43,940 nt of DNA from an uncultured Gammaproteobacteria bacterium (lineage in GTDB: Bacteria; Pseudomonadota; Gammaproteobacteria; Steroidobacterales; GCA-2729495), in the NCBI GenBank assembly GCA_937921935.1, contig CAKZWQ010000044.1, positions 1 through 43,940 on the forward strand. Direction: 5' to 3'. Both the position numbers and the translations under genes were made by a program. Under the pieces are notes generated by a model that saw only the letters and a program-made list of their open reading frames with translations, was not told the origin of the DNA and ran no database searches. Position 1 is the first letter of the stretch. Each line of letters starts with the position of its first letter. Below are positions 9,067 to 17,435 of this stretch, one piece after another.

Positions 9067-9094
9067 TATACGTAAAACCCGCAAGTATTTCCGA

Positions 9095-9760
9095 TTATTT
9101 GCCTGATGAGTCAGGCCTGCTAGTACGTTTCTTAATCATATACATCGCAACCAAGGGGCCAACTGTCAGCACGGCGTCCCAGGCCAGGGGATGCAAAAAC
9201 GCTGCCCCAGCCCCGACGAGGGCGAAGCCGGGTACCACGAGCGCCTGATAACGCATGAAACTGACGAGCTCCGGGCTCATCCGGGCGGGATCGACCAGGC
9301 GATTGCCGGACGTGGCGTAGGACCAGCTCAGGAATGACAGGATGCCGGCGAAGAAAATATCGCTACTGATCGCGAGGCGCGGCGCCACTTCCATAGGAAA
9401 TGCGGTAATAAAGTCATTGTTGAACGGCATCCCGGCGATCGCCATCAAGTAAAGCAGTTCAATAAACGTATGCGTCTTGTTCGTGCCCGTGTAGTAGTTA
9501 AAGTATTCCTGATGTGTGATCCAGTAGTACGCGATGATCAGAAAGCTGATCACAAACCCAAGTGAATCATTGACCTGGTCGAAAAAGTAACTGTAGGCAT
9601 CTTCGGCAGTAGCCGCCCCGTCCGGGACCAGGTCAATGGTGATAAGAAGGAACAACAGGGCAAAGGCAAAAACAATATCGGCCAGCCGCTCAAGACGGCG
9701 GAGGGAAAACTGGACAGCCGTTCCCGTGGCACGTTTTTCTGTCTCTGAAGATTCGCTCAT
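9095..9760 (-). CDS. TMEM175/DUF1211-family membrane protein (putative cation channel)
   Basis: The 221-residue protein has about six hydrophobic helices. The first helix carries RLERLADIVFAFALLFLLIT, the position of the R...FSD signature of TMEM175-type potassium channels; here FSD reads LAD. The motif FVISFLIIAYYWITHQEYF also fits the family's W..H helix. Bacterial members are short single-repeat proteins that assemble as oligomers, which agrees with this length. The start ATG at 9760 follows GGAAAGG on the minus strand. The altered signature makes ion selectivity uncertain. It is encoded upstream of the amidohydrolase operon on the same strand but separated by 128 bp of AT-rich DNA, so it is probably a separate unit. 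Confidence 0.7.
   Translation of the reverse strand: MSESSETEKRATGTAVQFSLRRLERLADIVFAFALLFLLITIDLVPDGAATAEDAYSYFFDQVNDSLGFVISFLIIAYYWITHQEYFNYYTGTNKTHTFIELLYLMAIAGMPFNNDFITAFPMEVAPRLAISSDIFFAGILSFLSWSYATSGNRLVDPARMSPELVSFMRYQALVVPGFALVGAGAAFLHPLAWDAVLTVGPLVAMYMIKKRTSRPDSSGK
9101..9116. repeat. Short hairpin just inside the 3' end of the TMEM175-like gene
   Basis: GCCTGA and TCAGGC form a perfect 6-bp stem with a 4-nt loop, ending 6 bp before the stop of the minus-strand gene. No T run follows, so terminator activity is doubtful. Confidence 0.3.
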
Positions 9761-9808
9761 TACCTGCCTTTCCCCAACAAAGCTTCGAACGATAAACTTA
9801 GCGCTTCA

Positions 9809-9821
9809 TGTTGTAGCAACA
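9809..9821. promoter_or_regulatory. Small palindrome upstream of the TMEM175-like gene
   Basis: TGTTG-TAG-CAACA is a perfect inverted repeat about 50 bp upstream of the TMEM175-like start codon, in the 116-bp gap between two minus-strand genes. Position and symmetry suggest a repressor operator, but the site is short and single. Confidence 0.25.
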
Positions 9822-9876
9822 AGCTCGCTGATCCAGCCGCATAAACTAATGTGTCTGCATGAGGTTTCGCAACCCA

Positions 9877-10539
9877 CTAAACGGCCATCGCGGCAGCGCG
9901 GCGGCGCAGAAAAATACCCAGAGCCAGCATCCACAGAGGGAAGAGTTGAATGTAGGCAAAACCTGCAAAAGGAATGGCCAAGCCCACCAGGCCGGGCAGC
10001 GTGTTCAGCCAGCTGTACCAGCCAAACCACTTCGGAAACAGCCCGGTCTTTTGTGTGCAGTAAGCAACCAGTCCGGCGAACCAGCTTAAGCCGGCAATGC
10101 CCATGATGTTCAGGTTGCCGCGAATCATGGTGCTGATCAACAGGATGGTTTCATTCTGCTCGGGATTCAGCTCCCGCAGGATGCCACCGTAAAAAGTACC
10201 GGGGATATCTGAAATACCTGTCAGCAGGAAGCCGAGACCGGAGACCACACCCGCGAGAATTATCAGGCGTGCCGCGGCCGGATGCGGGTCCTTGAACACA
10301 TCGGATACACCGAGGCCAAGCAACATCATGGAAAAGCCCACCACCATGTGTGAGATACCGCTGGACGTGAAGGAAAAGGACCAGATGGCGTTTTCTATTT
10401 TCGCCATGTTGGCGTAGTCGGTGGGTTCTTCGAAGCCCAGGAAGGTAGGCTCCAGATAGTTGGCGTTCAGGGCATGAATCAGAAAACCAACGACGATAAA
10501 AAATGCTGCCATGCTGGCTGCACGAATGGATACCTGCAT
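9877..10539 (-). CDS. Four- to six-helix integral membrane protein of unknown function
   Basis: The frame is open to 11028, but the upstream part overlaps trmB antisense. The ATG at 10539 (MQVSIRAASMAAFFIVVGFL) is preceded on the minus strand by GGGGA about 8 nt away and starts directly with a hydrophobic helix. The 220-residue product has helices near 8-28, 55-75, 88-108, 140-160 and 170-212, with the conserved-looking loop GISDIPGTFYGGILRELNPE. I recognise no catalytic motif; it resembles DUF4386-like small membrane proteins but I would not assign it. It is transcribed divergently from trmB with 70 bp between them. Confidence 0.7.
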   Translation of the reverse strand: MQVSIRAASMAAFFIVVGFLIHALNANYLEPTFLGFEEPTDYANMAKIENAIWSFSFTSSGISHMVVGFSMMLLGLGVSDVFKDPHPAAARLIILAGVVSGLGFLLTGISDIPGTFYGGILRELNPEQNETILLISTMIRGNLNIMGIAGLSWFAGLVAYCTQKTGLFPKWFGWYSWLNTLPGLVGLAIPFAGFAYIQLFPLWMLALGIFLRRRAAAMAV

Positions 10540-10609
10540 ATCTGGGTCCCCCTGTGACACCACGCCTGATTCTAGCGCTACGCAGCTGCATGGCATCATA
10601 GCCTTAGTC

Positions 10610-11284
10610 ATGAGCACCATTCCCGAACATCCGGCGCGCCGCGTGCGCAGTTTCGTGCGCCGCGCGGGGCGCACCACCGCCGGCCAGCAGCGAGCCCTGG
10701 CCCAACTGTGGCCAAAGTGGGGCCTGGAAGAGCCGCCTGATCCTCTGGACCTGGACCAGGTCTTTGCGCGATCGGCCCCGCGGACCCTTGAGATTGGCTT
10801 CGGCGACGGAGACGTCCTGGTAGCCATGGCCTCAGCGGCGCCGCAGCATGATTTTGTGGGCGTAGAGGTCCATGAGCCGGGTGTCGGCCACTGCCTGCTG
10901 GGCCTGGAACAGGCGGGGGTGACGAATGTGCGCCTGATCCGGCATGACGCCATGGAAGTCCTGCAGCACTGGCTACCGGCCGACAGCCTGGACCGGGTCA
11001 ATCTCTTTTTCCCCGACCCCTGGCCCAAGAAGCGGCATCATAAGCGACGAATCGTGCAGCCGGTGTTTCTCGGATTCGTCGCCAAGGCCTTGAAAACCGG
11101 CGGCCTATTGCACCTGGCCACGGACTGGGCGCCCTATGCCGAGCACATGGAAGAAACGCTCGCGGCCAGCGCAGATTTCAGCCGCGAAAATCGCGGCCCA
11201 CAGGATAGGCCGGAGACAAAATTTCAGCGCCGGGGCGAGCGTCTGGGCCATGAAATCCGGGACCTTTACTACCGTCGCAAATGA
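10610..11284 (+). CDS. trmB: tRNA (guanine-N7-)-methyltransferase
   Basis: Methylates G46 of tRNA to m7G using S-adenosylmethionine. The 224-residue product from ATG 10610 shows the family pattern: N-terminal RRVRSFVRRAGR, the SAM-binding strand and loop TLEIGFGDGDVLVAMA, the following acidic strand VGVEVHEPGVG, then the signature NLFFPDPWPKKRHHKRRIVQ and a C-terminal LHLATDWAPYAEHM. The open frame begins at 10511, but the upstream segment overlaps the divergent membrane gene and is not conserved-looking. It appears monocistronic; a small DUF6763-like gene follows after 90 bp. Confidence 0.96.
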   Translation: MSTIPEHPARRVRSFVRRAGRTTAGQQRALAQLWPKWGLEEPPDPLDLDQVFARSAPRTLEIGFGDGDVLVAMASAAPQHDFVGVEVHEPGVGHCLLGLEQAGVTNVRLIRHDAMEVLQHWLPADSLDRVNLFFPDPWPKKRHHKRRIVQPVFLGFVAKALKTGGLLHLATDWAPYAEHMEETLAASADFSRENRGPQDRPETKFQRRGERLGHEIRDLYYRRK

Positions 11285-11374
11285 AAGGTGACCGGCACGC
11301 CGGTCTGCGTTATAACTTAAGCAACGCCGCCCGAGCGGCGTACTTCTCACCAACCGGACAAGCACCGCTATGGG

Positions 11375-11659
11375 GTGATTTTTCCACAAGTGGGAAGCTG
11401 GTACCGCCGCCTCGATGGGCGAACCTTGGAGGTGGTGGCGGTCGACGAAGAGGAACTGACGGTAGAGATCCAGTATTTCGACGGCACTATCGGCGAACTG
11501 GATTTTGATCTCTGGCATGGCCTTGCACTGGAACCGGCGACAGCGCCGGAAGACTACTCCGGGTCTCTGGACCTGGATCGCGCAGAGTTAAGAGAGTTGC
11601 GCGATGGCAGAAGCTTTGGCTGGCATGATCACCTGGAGTTCGTTGACCACCTCGACTGA
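11375..11659 (+). CDS. Small conserved protein (DUF6763-like)
   Basis: A 94-residue acidic protein read from GTG 11375. The N-terminal half (VGSWYRRLDGRTLEVVAVDE then VEIQYFDGTIGELDFDLW) forms a plausible small beta barrel. The C-terminal half is charged and helical. I associate this layout with the uncharacterised DUF6763 family found in Gammaproteobacteria, from memory. No catalytic residues stand out. It lies downstream of trmB and ends convergently with the Rieske gene, with an inverted repeat in between. Confidence 0.65.
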   Translation: MIFPQVGSWYRRLDGRTLEVVAVDEEELTVEIQYFDGTIGELDFDLWHGLALEPATAPEDYSGSLDLDRAELRELRDGRSFGWHDHLEFVDHLD

Positions 11660-11670
11660 GAGGGACCGGC

Positions 11671-11706
11671 GACCCGACTGAATGACGCGCAACGCGCGTC
11701 CGGGTC
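11671..11706. repeat. Nested inverted repeat between convergent genes
   Basis: GACGCGC-AAC-GCGCGTC (11684-11700) is a perfect 7-bp stem with a 3-nt loop, enclosed by GACCCG (11671-11676) and CGGGTC (11701-11706). It fills the gap between two converging genes, so it is probably a transcript-end structure despite lacking a T tract. Confidence 0.5.
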
Positions 11707-12103
11707 AACTTGTGCCGGAACCCCCGCGCACCAACGCAATACCTTCCTGCAGAGTTTCCGGCGCGCACACCCAGATCTGATCGCCGTCGACGCGGTGCTC
11801 CAGTCTCAGTAAGGCCTCACCCGCACAGGGCCCCAGTGTGCACAGCCCGCTTTGTGAATCGAACAGGGCGCCGTGGGACATGCAACGCAAACTCTCCCCA
11901 TCCTGGGCAAAAAATTCGTCGGGCAGCATATCCAGCGGGTGACTCAGATGCGGACAAATATTGGCGAATGCCCGTATCTCGCCCCGCTGCTGCAGTACGA
12001 AGCCGCGAAAGGGCCAGGTGCCCTCACCCACCTCGAAACTGCGCGCGCCGGGGTCGGCCAGCTGGGACTGCAGGCAGACCGGCCATTCCTGCCAGGCGGT
12101 CAT
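11705..12103 (-). CDS. Rieske [2Fe-2S] ferredoxin-like protein
   Basis: A 132-residue soluble protein with both halves of the Rieske cluster motif: CPH at residues 50-52 (NICPHLSHPLD) and CMSH at 74-77, giving Cys50/His52 and Cys74/His77 as ligands. Length and the absence of a signal peptide fit a stand-alone cytoplasmic Rieske ferredoxin passing electrons to an oxygenase or reductase; no such partner is nearby. Its start overlaps the end of the AmpG-like gene by 4 bp, so it is the last gene of an exonuclease III/permease/Rieske operon. The partner enzyme is unknown. Confidence 0.85.
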   Translation of the reverse strand: MTAWQEWPVCLQSQLADPGARSFEVGEGTWPFRGFVLQQRGEIRAFANICPHLSHPLDMLPDEFFAQDGESLRCMSHGALFDSQSGLCTLGPCAGEALLRLEHRVDGDQIWVCAPETLQEGIALVRGGSGTS

Positions 12104-13395
12104 GGCTGCGGTCGTCGCCGGGTCACCGCAATGGCGAGAAACACGGCAGGCAAGCCCATGAATGACGCATAAACAAAGAAGGTGAACCAGTCCACGGCCT
12201 CGACAATCTGGCCGGAGAAACCACTGATGAATTTGCCAGGCAGCGTCATCAGGGACGAAAACAGCGCGTACTGGGTGGCCGTGTACGCAACGTTGGTCAG
12301 GCCGGACAAATAGGCAATAAACACCGTACCGGTAAAGCCAGCCGCCAGGTTATCGGCACTGATAGTGACCACCAGGAACCATAGCTCGGCACCGTAAAGT
12401 GCCATGCCCGCAAAGAACAGATTGGTGACAGCCAGCAAGACGGCGCCGAAGACCAGGGGACCATTGAGACCATAACGGGCCACGGCGATGCCGCCCAGGG
12501 CAGCGCCACTGAGGGTAATAATGACGCCGAACACCTTGGTGACGGCAGCAATCTGGGGCAGCGTGAAACCCAGGTCGATGTAAAAAGGGTTGGCCATCAC
12601 CCCGAGCACCATGTCGCTGATCCGGTAACAGCTGATAAATACGAGTAACAGGATGGCTATTCCGCCATTACGCTGAAAAAACTCGGCGAAGGGTCCAACC
12701 ACTGCATTAGCAAACCATTCAGCAAAACCGGCGCCCGGAGCACTGTCGGCCAAACCATTGTCGGGCACGGTCGGCTCCATGATGAGCAGCACCGTGATCA
12801 GGCCCACGGCCATCAGCCCGGCCATGGCCTGATAGGCCGTCTGCCAATCGAGCCAGTTGGCAATCACCAGCGCCCCGGCACCTGCCGCCAGGATGCCTAT
12901 GCGATAGCCCCCCTGGTAGGCCGCTGCCATGGCGCCCTGGCGACGCAGTTCGACAGCTTCAATGCGATAGGCATCCAGAGCAATGTCCTGGGTCGCCGAG
13001 CCGAAGGCCACCAGCAAGGCAAACCAGGCCACGCGGGCCAGATCCAGGGTTGGGTCCGAGGAGGCAATGCCCAGCAGCCCGGCAATGACCGCCAGCTGCG
13101 AGACCAGCATCCAGCTGCGCCGGCGCCCCAGCGCGCGGGTCAGCACCGGCAAAGGCAGCCGATCAACCAAAGGCGCCCACAAAAACTTCAGGGAGTAAGC
13201 GATGCCGATCCAGGCGAACATACCGATTTGCGCCATGCTGACATCAGCCAGTGCCAGCCACGCCGTCAGGGTGCCGGCCACCAGCAGAAAAGGCAGGCCG
13301 GCGGAAAAGCCCAGGAACAACATGGCGGCTACCCGCGGATGCAGGTAAACCCTGGCGGCGTTCAGCCAGCCGCCGGCGCCACTTTCAGAGGTCAT
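12100..13395 (-). CDS. AmpG-like MFS permease
   Basis: A 431-residue, 12-helix major facilitator. The start (HPRVAAMLFLGFSAGLPFLL, then LTAWLALADVSMAQIG) and the loop motif KFLWAPLVDRLPLP are characteristic of the AmpG family, which carries GlcNAc-anhydromuramyl peptides inward for cell-wall recycling. The ATG at 13395 lies inside the end of the exonuclease III gene (11-bp overlap), and its stop overlaps the Rieske gene by 4 bp, so expression is coupled to both. No ampD or ampC neighbour is present, so muropeptide specificity rests on family resemblance only. Confidence 0.85.
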   Translation of the reverse strand: MTSESGAGGWLNAARVYLHPRVAAMLFLGFSAGLPFLLVAGTLTAWLALADVSMAQIGMFAWIGIAYSLKFLWAPLVDRLPLPVLTRALGRRRSWMLVSQLAVIAGLLGIASSDPTLDLARVAWFALLVAFGSATQDIALDAYRIEAVELRRQGAMAAAYQGGYRIGILAAGAGALVIANWLDWQTAYQAMAGLMAVGLITVLLIMEPTVPDNGLADSAPGAGFAEWFANAVVGPFAEFFQRNGGIAILLLVFISCYRISDMVLGVMANPFYIDLGFTLPQIAAVTKVFGVIITLSGAALGGIAVARYGLNGPLVFGAVLLAVTNLFFAGMALYGAELWFLVVTISADNLAAGFTGTVFIAYLSGLTNVAYTATQYALFSSLMTLPGKFISGFSGQIVEAVDWFTFFVYASFMGLPAVFLAIAVTRRRPQP

Positions 13396-14152
13396 AGTCC
13401 ATGATCAGCGGCGCGTGATCCGAAAACCGCTTGGTCTTGTATATACGGGCCTTGGTCGCGCAACCGGCCAGACTCGGCGACACCACCTGATAATCAATAC
13501 GCCAACCGACATTTTTAGCCCAGGCCTGGCCGCGATTCGACCACCAAGTGTATTGCTCCGGCTCCTGATTAATTTCCCGAAAGGCATCAACGTAACCCAG
13601 GTTGTCAAACAACTGGTCCAGCCAGGCCCGTTCTTCCGGCAGGAATCCCGAGTTTTTCTGATTCGATCGCCAGTTCTTCAGATCAATCTGCTTGTGGGCA
13701 ATATTCCAGTCACCACTAATGATGTAGTCACGTCCCGACTCCAGCAATTTCGCCATATAGGGCTTGAAGGCGTCCATGAAGCGAAATTTGGAAGCCAGCC
13801 TGTCTTCATTGGAGGAACCCGAAGGGGCATACAGGGAAACTACGCTCAGATTGCCAAAGCGGGCTTCCAGGTAACGCCCTTCGCCGTCGAACTCAGCCTC
13901 GCCGAAACCCCGGATCAGCTCATCCGGCTCGCGGCGACTGAAAATTGCCGTCCCTGCATAGCCTTTGCGCTCTGCCGCTTCATACAGGCAGTGCCAGCGT
14001 TTCGGAAAAAAGACAGGATCCGTCAGTTGCTCCACCTGGGCGCGGGTTTCCTGCAGACAGATGACATCGGCCGACTGGCGCGGAATCCAGTCGAAGACAC
14101 CCTTGCGGGCAGCCGCGCGAATGCCGTTCGCGTTTAACGTGACGATGCGCAT
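13385..14152 (-). CDS. xth: Exonuclease III / AP endonuclease, in the genomic position of Crc
   Basis: The 255 residues from ATG 14152 contain the full exonuclease III catalytic set: N7/N9 (TLNANGIR), E35 (CLQETR), Y108, D148 and N150 (SGDWNIAH), D220 (WRIDYQVV) and D245-H246 (FSDHAPL). These act in Mg-dependent 3'-5' exonuclease and AP-site cleavage during base-excision repair. It is closest in overall sequence to the Pseudomonas regulator Crc, which occupies the same position beside pyrE; recalled Crc sequence has lost several of these residues (QDTR, SQHAPL), whereas this one keeps them. It diverges from pyrE and overlaps the AmpG-like gene by 11 bp. Confidence 0.92.
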   Translation of the reverse strand: MRIVTLNANGIRAAARKGVFDWIPRQSADVICLQETRAQVEQLTDPVFFPKRWHCLYEAAERKGYAGTAIFSRREPDELIRGFGEAEFDGEGRYLEARFGNLSVVSLYAPSGSSNEDRLASKFRFMDAFKPYMAKLLESGRDYIISGDWNIAHKQIDLKNWRSNQKNSGFLPEERAWLDQLFDNLGYVDAFREINQEPEQYTWWSNRGQAWAKNVGWRIDYQVVSPSLAGCATKARIYKTKRFSDHAPLIMDYDL

Positions 14153-14235
14153 GATGGTCAGAAGATCGGGGAGCCCTGGGACGCTATGCGATACTCTAGC
14201 AGAAGAACAGGAATACGCTGGCAAGCAGGCGAATC

Positions 14236-14877
14236 ATGCAGTCATACAAAACCCAATTCATCGAACTGGCCCTGGCGGTCGGCGCCCTGCGCTTTGGCAG
14301 CTTCACCCTCAAGTCGGGACGGACAAGTCCGTATTTCTTTAACTCCGGACTCTTCAATACCGGCCACTCTGCCGCCCAGCTCGGGCGTTTCTACGCGGCC
14401 ACCGTGATTGATGCGGGCATCGGCTTCGACGTGCTGTTTGGCCCGGCCTACAAAGGCATTCCGCTGGTGGCCCTGACCGCCGCCGCCCTGGCAGAACACC
14501 ACAACCAGGACGTGCCCTACTGCTTTAACAGAAAAGAAGCCAAGGACCACGGCGAAGGCGGCCAGATCGTCGGTGCCGAGCTGACCGGGCGGGCACTGAT
14601 TCTCGACGACGTCATGACGGCCGGCACGGCCATCCGCGAGAGCGTTGCTGTGATCGAGACTGCCGGAGCCCGACCGGCGGGCGTCATCATTGCCCTGGAC
14701 CGGCAGGAGCGGGGGGCCGGCGAGCAGTCCGCCGTGCAGGAAGTACAGGAGCGATTCGGGGTCCCCGTGGCCAGTATCGTCGGCATGCGGGACCTGATAG
14801 CGCACTTGCAGCAAACCCCGGAGCTGGGCGGTTTTTTGCCCCAGATGGAGGCCTACCGGGAGGAATTTGGTGTATGA
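14236..14877 (+). CDS. pyrE: Orotate phosphoribosyltransferase
   Basis: Converts orotate and PRPP to orotidine 5'-monophosphate in pyrimidine synthesis. The 213 residues match the enterobacterial-type enzyme in length. Visible motifs are [20 protein letters not shown] near the N-terminus, the catalytic loop [13 protein letters not shown] (about residues 96-108), and the PRPP-binding [12 protein letters not shown] (about 120-131). It is divergent from the exonuclease III gene with an 83-bp shared promoter region, a common arrangement in this class. Confidence 0.97.
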   Translation: MQSYKTQFIELALAVGALRFGSFTLKSGRTSPYFFNSGLFNTGHSAAQLGRFYAATVIDAGIGFDVLFGPAYKGIPLVALTAAALAEHHNQDVPYCFNRKEAKDHGEGGQIVGAELTGRALILDDVMTAGTAIRESVAVIETAGARPAGVIIALDRQERGAGEQSAVQEVQERFGVPVASIVGMRDLIAHLQQTPELGGFLPQMEAYREEFGV

Positions 14878-14959
14878 GCACAAGGGGAAACAGGTCACGG
14901 TTTCCAGTCCGGACTGCGTGTAATAATGCGTTTCCTAATTGTTTATGGGCCGGACAAGC

Positions 14960-15595
14960 ATGAACAAGCGGTGGCAAATTCTCGCGGCACTCATGGCTGC
15001 ATTAATCGCGTTTAATGCTCAGGCACAGGGCAAGGTCTACCGTTGGGTCGATGATGAAGGTGTCACGCATTTTGGTGACAGCGTGCCGGCGGAGTATGCC
15101 ACCAAGGATCGCGAAGTCCTGAATGACTATGGCGTCGCGGTTGCCAGTCAGGAAGGCGCCCAGACAGCCGACGAACTGGCCGCCTCTGCCGAGCAGGAGC
15201 AGGCCATCGCTGAACAGCAACGCCGCGAACAGGCTACCCGGGCCCGCGACGAAACCCTGCTGACGACATACTTGTCAGTGGATGAGATTGAATCCCTGCG
15301 CAATCGCCGTACGGAGATGCTCGACGGCCAGATCAATTACACCGAGGTTTACCTGGAGGCGCTGCGAGAAAAACTCGGGCGCCTGCAAAAAGACGCGGCC
15401 CGGTTCCGGCCTTACAACTCTGATCCCCAGGCGCCGCCGATCCACGAGAACCTGGCCAGGGAGCTTTCGGATACCCTGGATTCAATAATTCGTTACGAGA
15501 AAACCCTGACGGATACGCGGGAACGCAAACTGGCAGTGGTCGCAAAATTCGACGAAGACATCTCGCGTTTCCGAGAACTCAAAGGTCTGAACTAG
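14960..15595 (+). CDS. DUF4124-containing exported protein
   Basis: The ATG at 14960 gives a 211-residue protein with a signal peptide ending FNAQAQG (cleavage after AQA, about residue 23). The segment GKVYRWVDDEGVTHFGDSVP is the DUF4124 signature, an aromatic small domain common in gammaproteobacterial periplasmic proteins. The rest is a long charged helical, probably coiled-coil region (EQEQAIAEQQRREQATR onward). A frame extension upstream to a TTG at 14939 is unlikely because the signal peptide starts cleanly at the ATG. AATAAT at 14922-14927 with TG upstream may be its extended -10. Function unknown; it ends 3 bp before the convergent dut stop. Confidence 0.8.
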   Translation: MNKRWQILAALMAALIAFNAQAQGKVYRWVDDEGVTHFGDSVPAEYATKDREVLNDYGVAVASQEGAQTADELAASAEQEQAIAEQQRREQATRARDETLLTTYLSVDEIESLRNRRTEMLDGQINYTEVYLEALREKLGRLQKDAARFRPYNSDPQAPPIHENLARELSDTLDSIIRYEKTLTDTRERKLAVVAKFDEDISRFRELKGLN

Positions 15596-15598
15596 CCC

Positions 15599-16060
15599 TC
15601 AGCGGCCCGTGTGGCCAAAGCCGCCGGCGCCCCGTTCACTGGTGCCAAACTCGGCAACCACTTCGAACTGCGCCTGCACCACAGGCAGGATGACCAGTTG
15701 CGCCAGGCGCAGGCCAGGCTCGATATCGAAGGACTCGGTGCCGCGATTCCAGCAGGACACAAAAATCTGGCCCTGGTAGTCCGAATCGATCAGTCCCACC
15801 AGGTTCCCCAGCACGATGCCGTGCTTATGACCCAGACCAGAGCGCGGCAGAAGGGTCGCCGCCAGCCCCGGGTCTTCGATATGAATAGCGATGCCCGTGG
15901 GAATCAGTTCCGTACCCCCGGGGGGCACTGTCAGCGCAGCATCGATGCAAGCACGCAGGTCCACGCCCGCAGAACCGGGTGTGGCGTACTCAGGCAGGGG
16001 AAATTCGCTGCCGATACGCTCATCCAGAATCCGCAGCGGGATCTTTACCGGTGCAGTCAT
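15599..16060 (-). CDS. dut: Deoxyuridine 5'-triphosphate nucleotidohydrolase (dUTPase)
   Basis: Hydrolyses dUTP to dUMP, keeping uracil out of DNA and feeding thymidylate synthesis. The 153 residues show the five trimeric-dUTPase motifs: [10 protein letters not shown] (motif 1), [11 protein letters not shown] (2), [13 protein letters not shown] (3), the [10 protein letters not shown] strand (4), and the C-terminal [11 protein letters not shown] (5), where the usual GST reads GHT. It lies 8 bp downstream of coaBC on the same strand, the conserved gammaproteobacterial coaBC-dut pair. Confidence 0.97.
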   Translation of the reverse strand: MTAPVKIPLRILDERIGSEFPLPEYATPGSAGVDLRACIDAALTVPPGGTELIPTGIAIHIEDPGLAATLLPRSGLGHKHGIVLGNLVGLIDSDYQGQIFVSCWNRGTESFDIEPGLRLAQLVILPVVQAQFEVVAEFGTSERGAGGFGHTGR

Positions 16061-16068
16061 GGACTATT

Positions 16069-17310
16069 TCAGGAAGCGGAGGGCTGACGCAGCGGCGTGG
16101 GTGCGTTCGCCACGTCACGATAGCGCGCGGCCAGCTGCTCAATAATGCGACCGGCCAGCTCATGCTTCGACATGTCAGGCATGGACACCTGGCCACCATT
16201 CCAGATCAGCAGGGCGCTGTTGTTATCGCAGTCGAAGCCCAGGTTCTGACCCACCAGGTTAGCCACGATCATATCCAGACCCTTGGCCTGCAGTTTCTTG
16301 CGGGCGTGCTCTTCCAGCTGCTGGGTTTCTGCGGCAAAGCCCATGGTGAATGGACCGCCGGCCAGTGCCGCGACTTCAGCCAGCACATCGGGTGAGCGCA
16401 CCATGTCCAAAGACAATGTGTCCTGGTGTTTCTTGATTTTCTGCGGCGCAATTTCATTGGGCCGGTAATCGGAAATAGCGGCAGCCCCGATATAGATGTG
16501 CGCATCCCCAGCGCGTGCCAGGGTGGCGTCGCGCATTTCCTCGGCGGTCACCACATCGATGCGTTCAAGACCCGGTGGCGTGGGCAAATTCACCGGCCCG
16601 ACGACCAGCGTGACCTGCGCGCCGGCCGCAGCGGCGGCCTCGGCAACAGCAAAACCCATCTTGCCGGAACTGCGATTGCTCACGAAGCGCACAGGATCGA
16701 TGGCTTCGCGGGTAGGGCCCGCCGTAATCAGGACGCGCAGTCCGTTGAGTTCGCCGTTGGCCGTTGTCCGACCCGCCAGCAAGCCGGCCACGATACTTTC
16801 CGGCTCGACCATGCGGCCGGGGCCGATGTCTCCACAGGCCTGTTCACCATCAGCCGGACCAATGAAGCGGACGCCGCGTTCCAGCAAGGTGGCGTGATTG
16901 GCCCGTGTGGCGGGATGCCGCCACATGGCCTGGTTCATAGCCGGTGCCAGCACCAGCGGCGCGCTGCTGGCCAGGCACAGCGTGGTCAGCAGACTGTCGG
17001 CCAGACCGCCGGCCAGCTGACCCATGACATGCGCCGTGGCAGGGGCAATGAGAATCTGGTCAGCCCAGCGCGCCAGTTCGATGTGGCCCATGGCGGCCTC
17101 GGCCTGCTCATCCCACAGATCACTGCGCACGGGCTCACCGGAGACGGCCTGGAAGACCGTGGGTGCCACCAGCCGGGCGGCGCTGGGGGTCATAACCACC
17201 CGCACCTGCGCACCCTGCGCCAGCAAGCGACGCACGATATCGGGACTTTTGTAGGCGGCGATGCCACCCGTCACACCGAGTAACACGCGCAGCCGGGTTG
17301 CCTGGGCCAT
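16069..17310 (-). CDS. coaBC: Bifunctional phosphopantothenoylcysteine decarboxylase/phosphopantothenate-cysteine ligase
   Basis: Carries out two consecutive steps of coenzyme A synthesis. The N-terminal CoaC flavoprotein half (about 1-180) shows [19 protein letters not shown], the [10 protein letters not shown] substrate loop and the [10 protein letters not shown] active-site cysteine segment. The C-terminal CoaB half shows [33 protein letters not shown] and the KIKK lysine cluster for CTP-dependent ligation. At 413 residues it is full length. It is the first gene of the coaBC-dut pair and is divergent from radC (125 bp apart). Confidence 0.97.
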   Translation of the reverse strand: MAQATRLRVLLGVTGGIAAYKSPDIVRRLLAQGAQVRVVMTPSAARLVAPTVFQAVSGEPVRSDLWDEQAEAAMGHIELARWADQILIAPATAHVMGQLAGGLADSLLTTLCLASSAPLVLAPAMNQAMWRHPATRANHATLLERGVRFIGPADGEQACGDIGPGRMVEPESIVAGLLAGRTTANGELNGLRVLITAGPTREAIDPVRFVSNRSSGKMGFAVAEAAAAAGAQVTLVVGPVNLPTPPGLERIDVVTAEEMRDATLARAGDAHIYIGAAAISDYRPNEIAPQKIKKHQDTLSLDMVRSPDVLAEVAALAGGPFTMGFAAETQQLEEHARKKLQAKGLDMIVANLVGQNLGFDCDNNSALLIWNGGQVSMPDMSKHELAGRIIEQLAARYRDVANAPTPLRQPSAS

Positions 17311-17435
17311 TGAGCCTTGCCTCTCCAGAAGCTGCCGATAGCTTAGCCCATAGACCGGCCGGAAGCGGTGCTTTGTGCCCCACTTGGTGACTTTCGGCCC
17401 TTGGCCGGGGTCGGGCAGCAGTCGAAACTGGGCCC

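Noticed and set aside
8997..9248. Open frame on the plus strand upstream of the amidohydrolase operon
   Set aside because: It is antisense to the end of the TMEM175-like gene and crosses AT-rich promoter DNA; no recognisable protein features.
16426..17283. 285-codon open frame on the plus strand
   Set aside because: Antisense to coaBC and without recognisable features.
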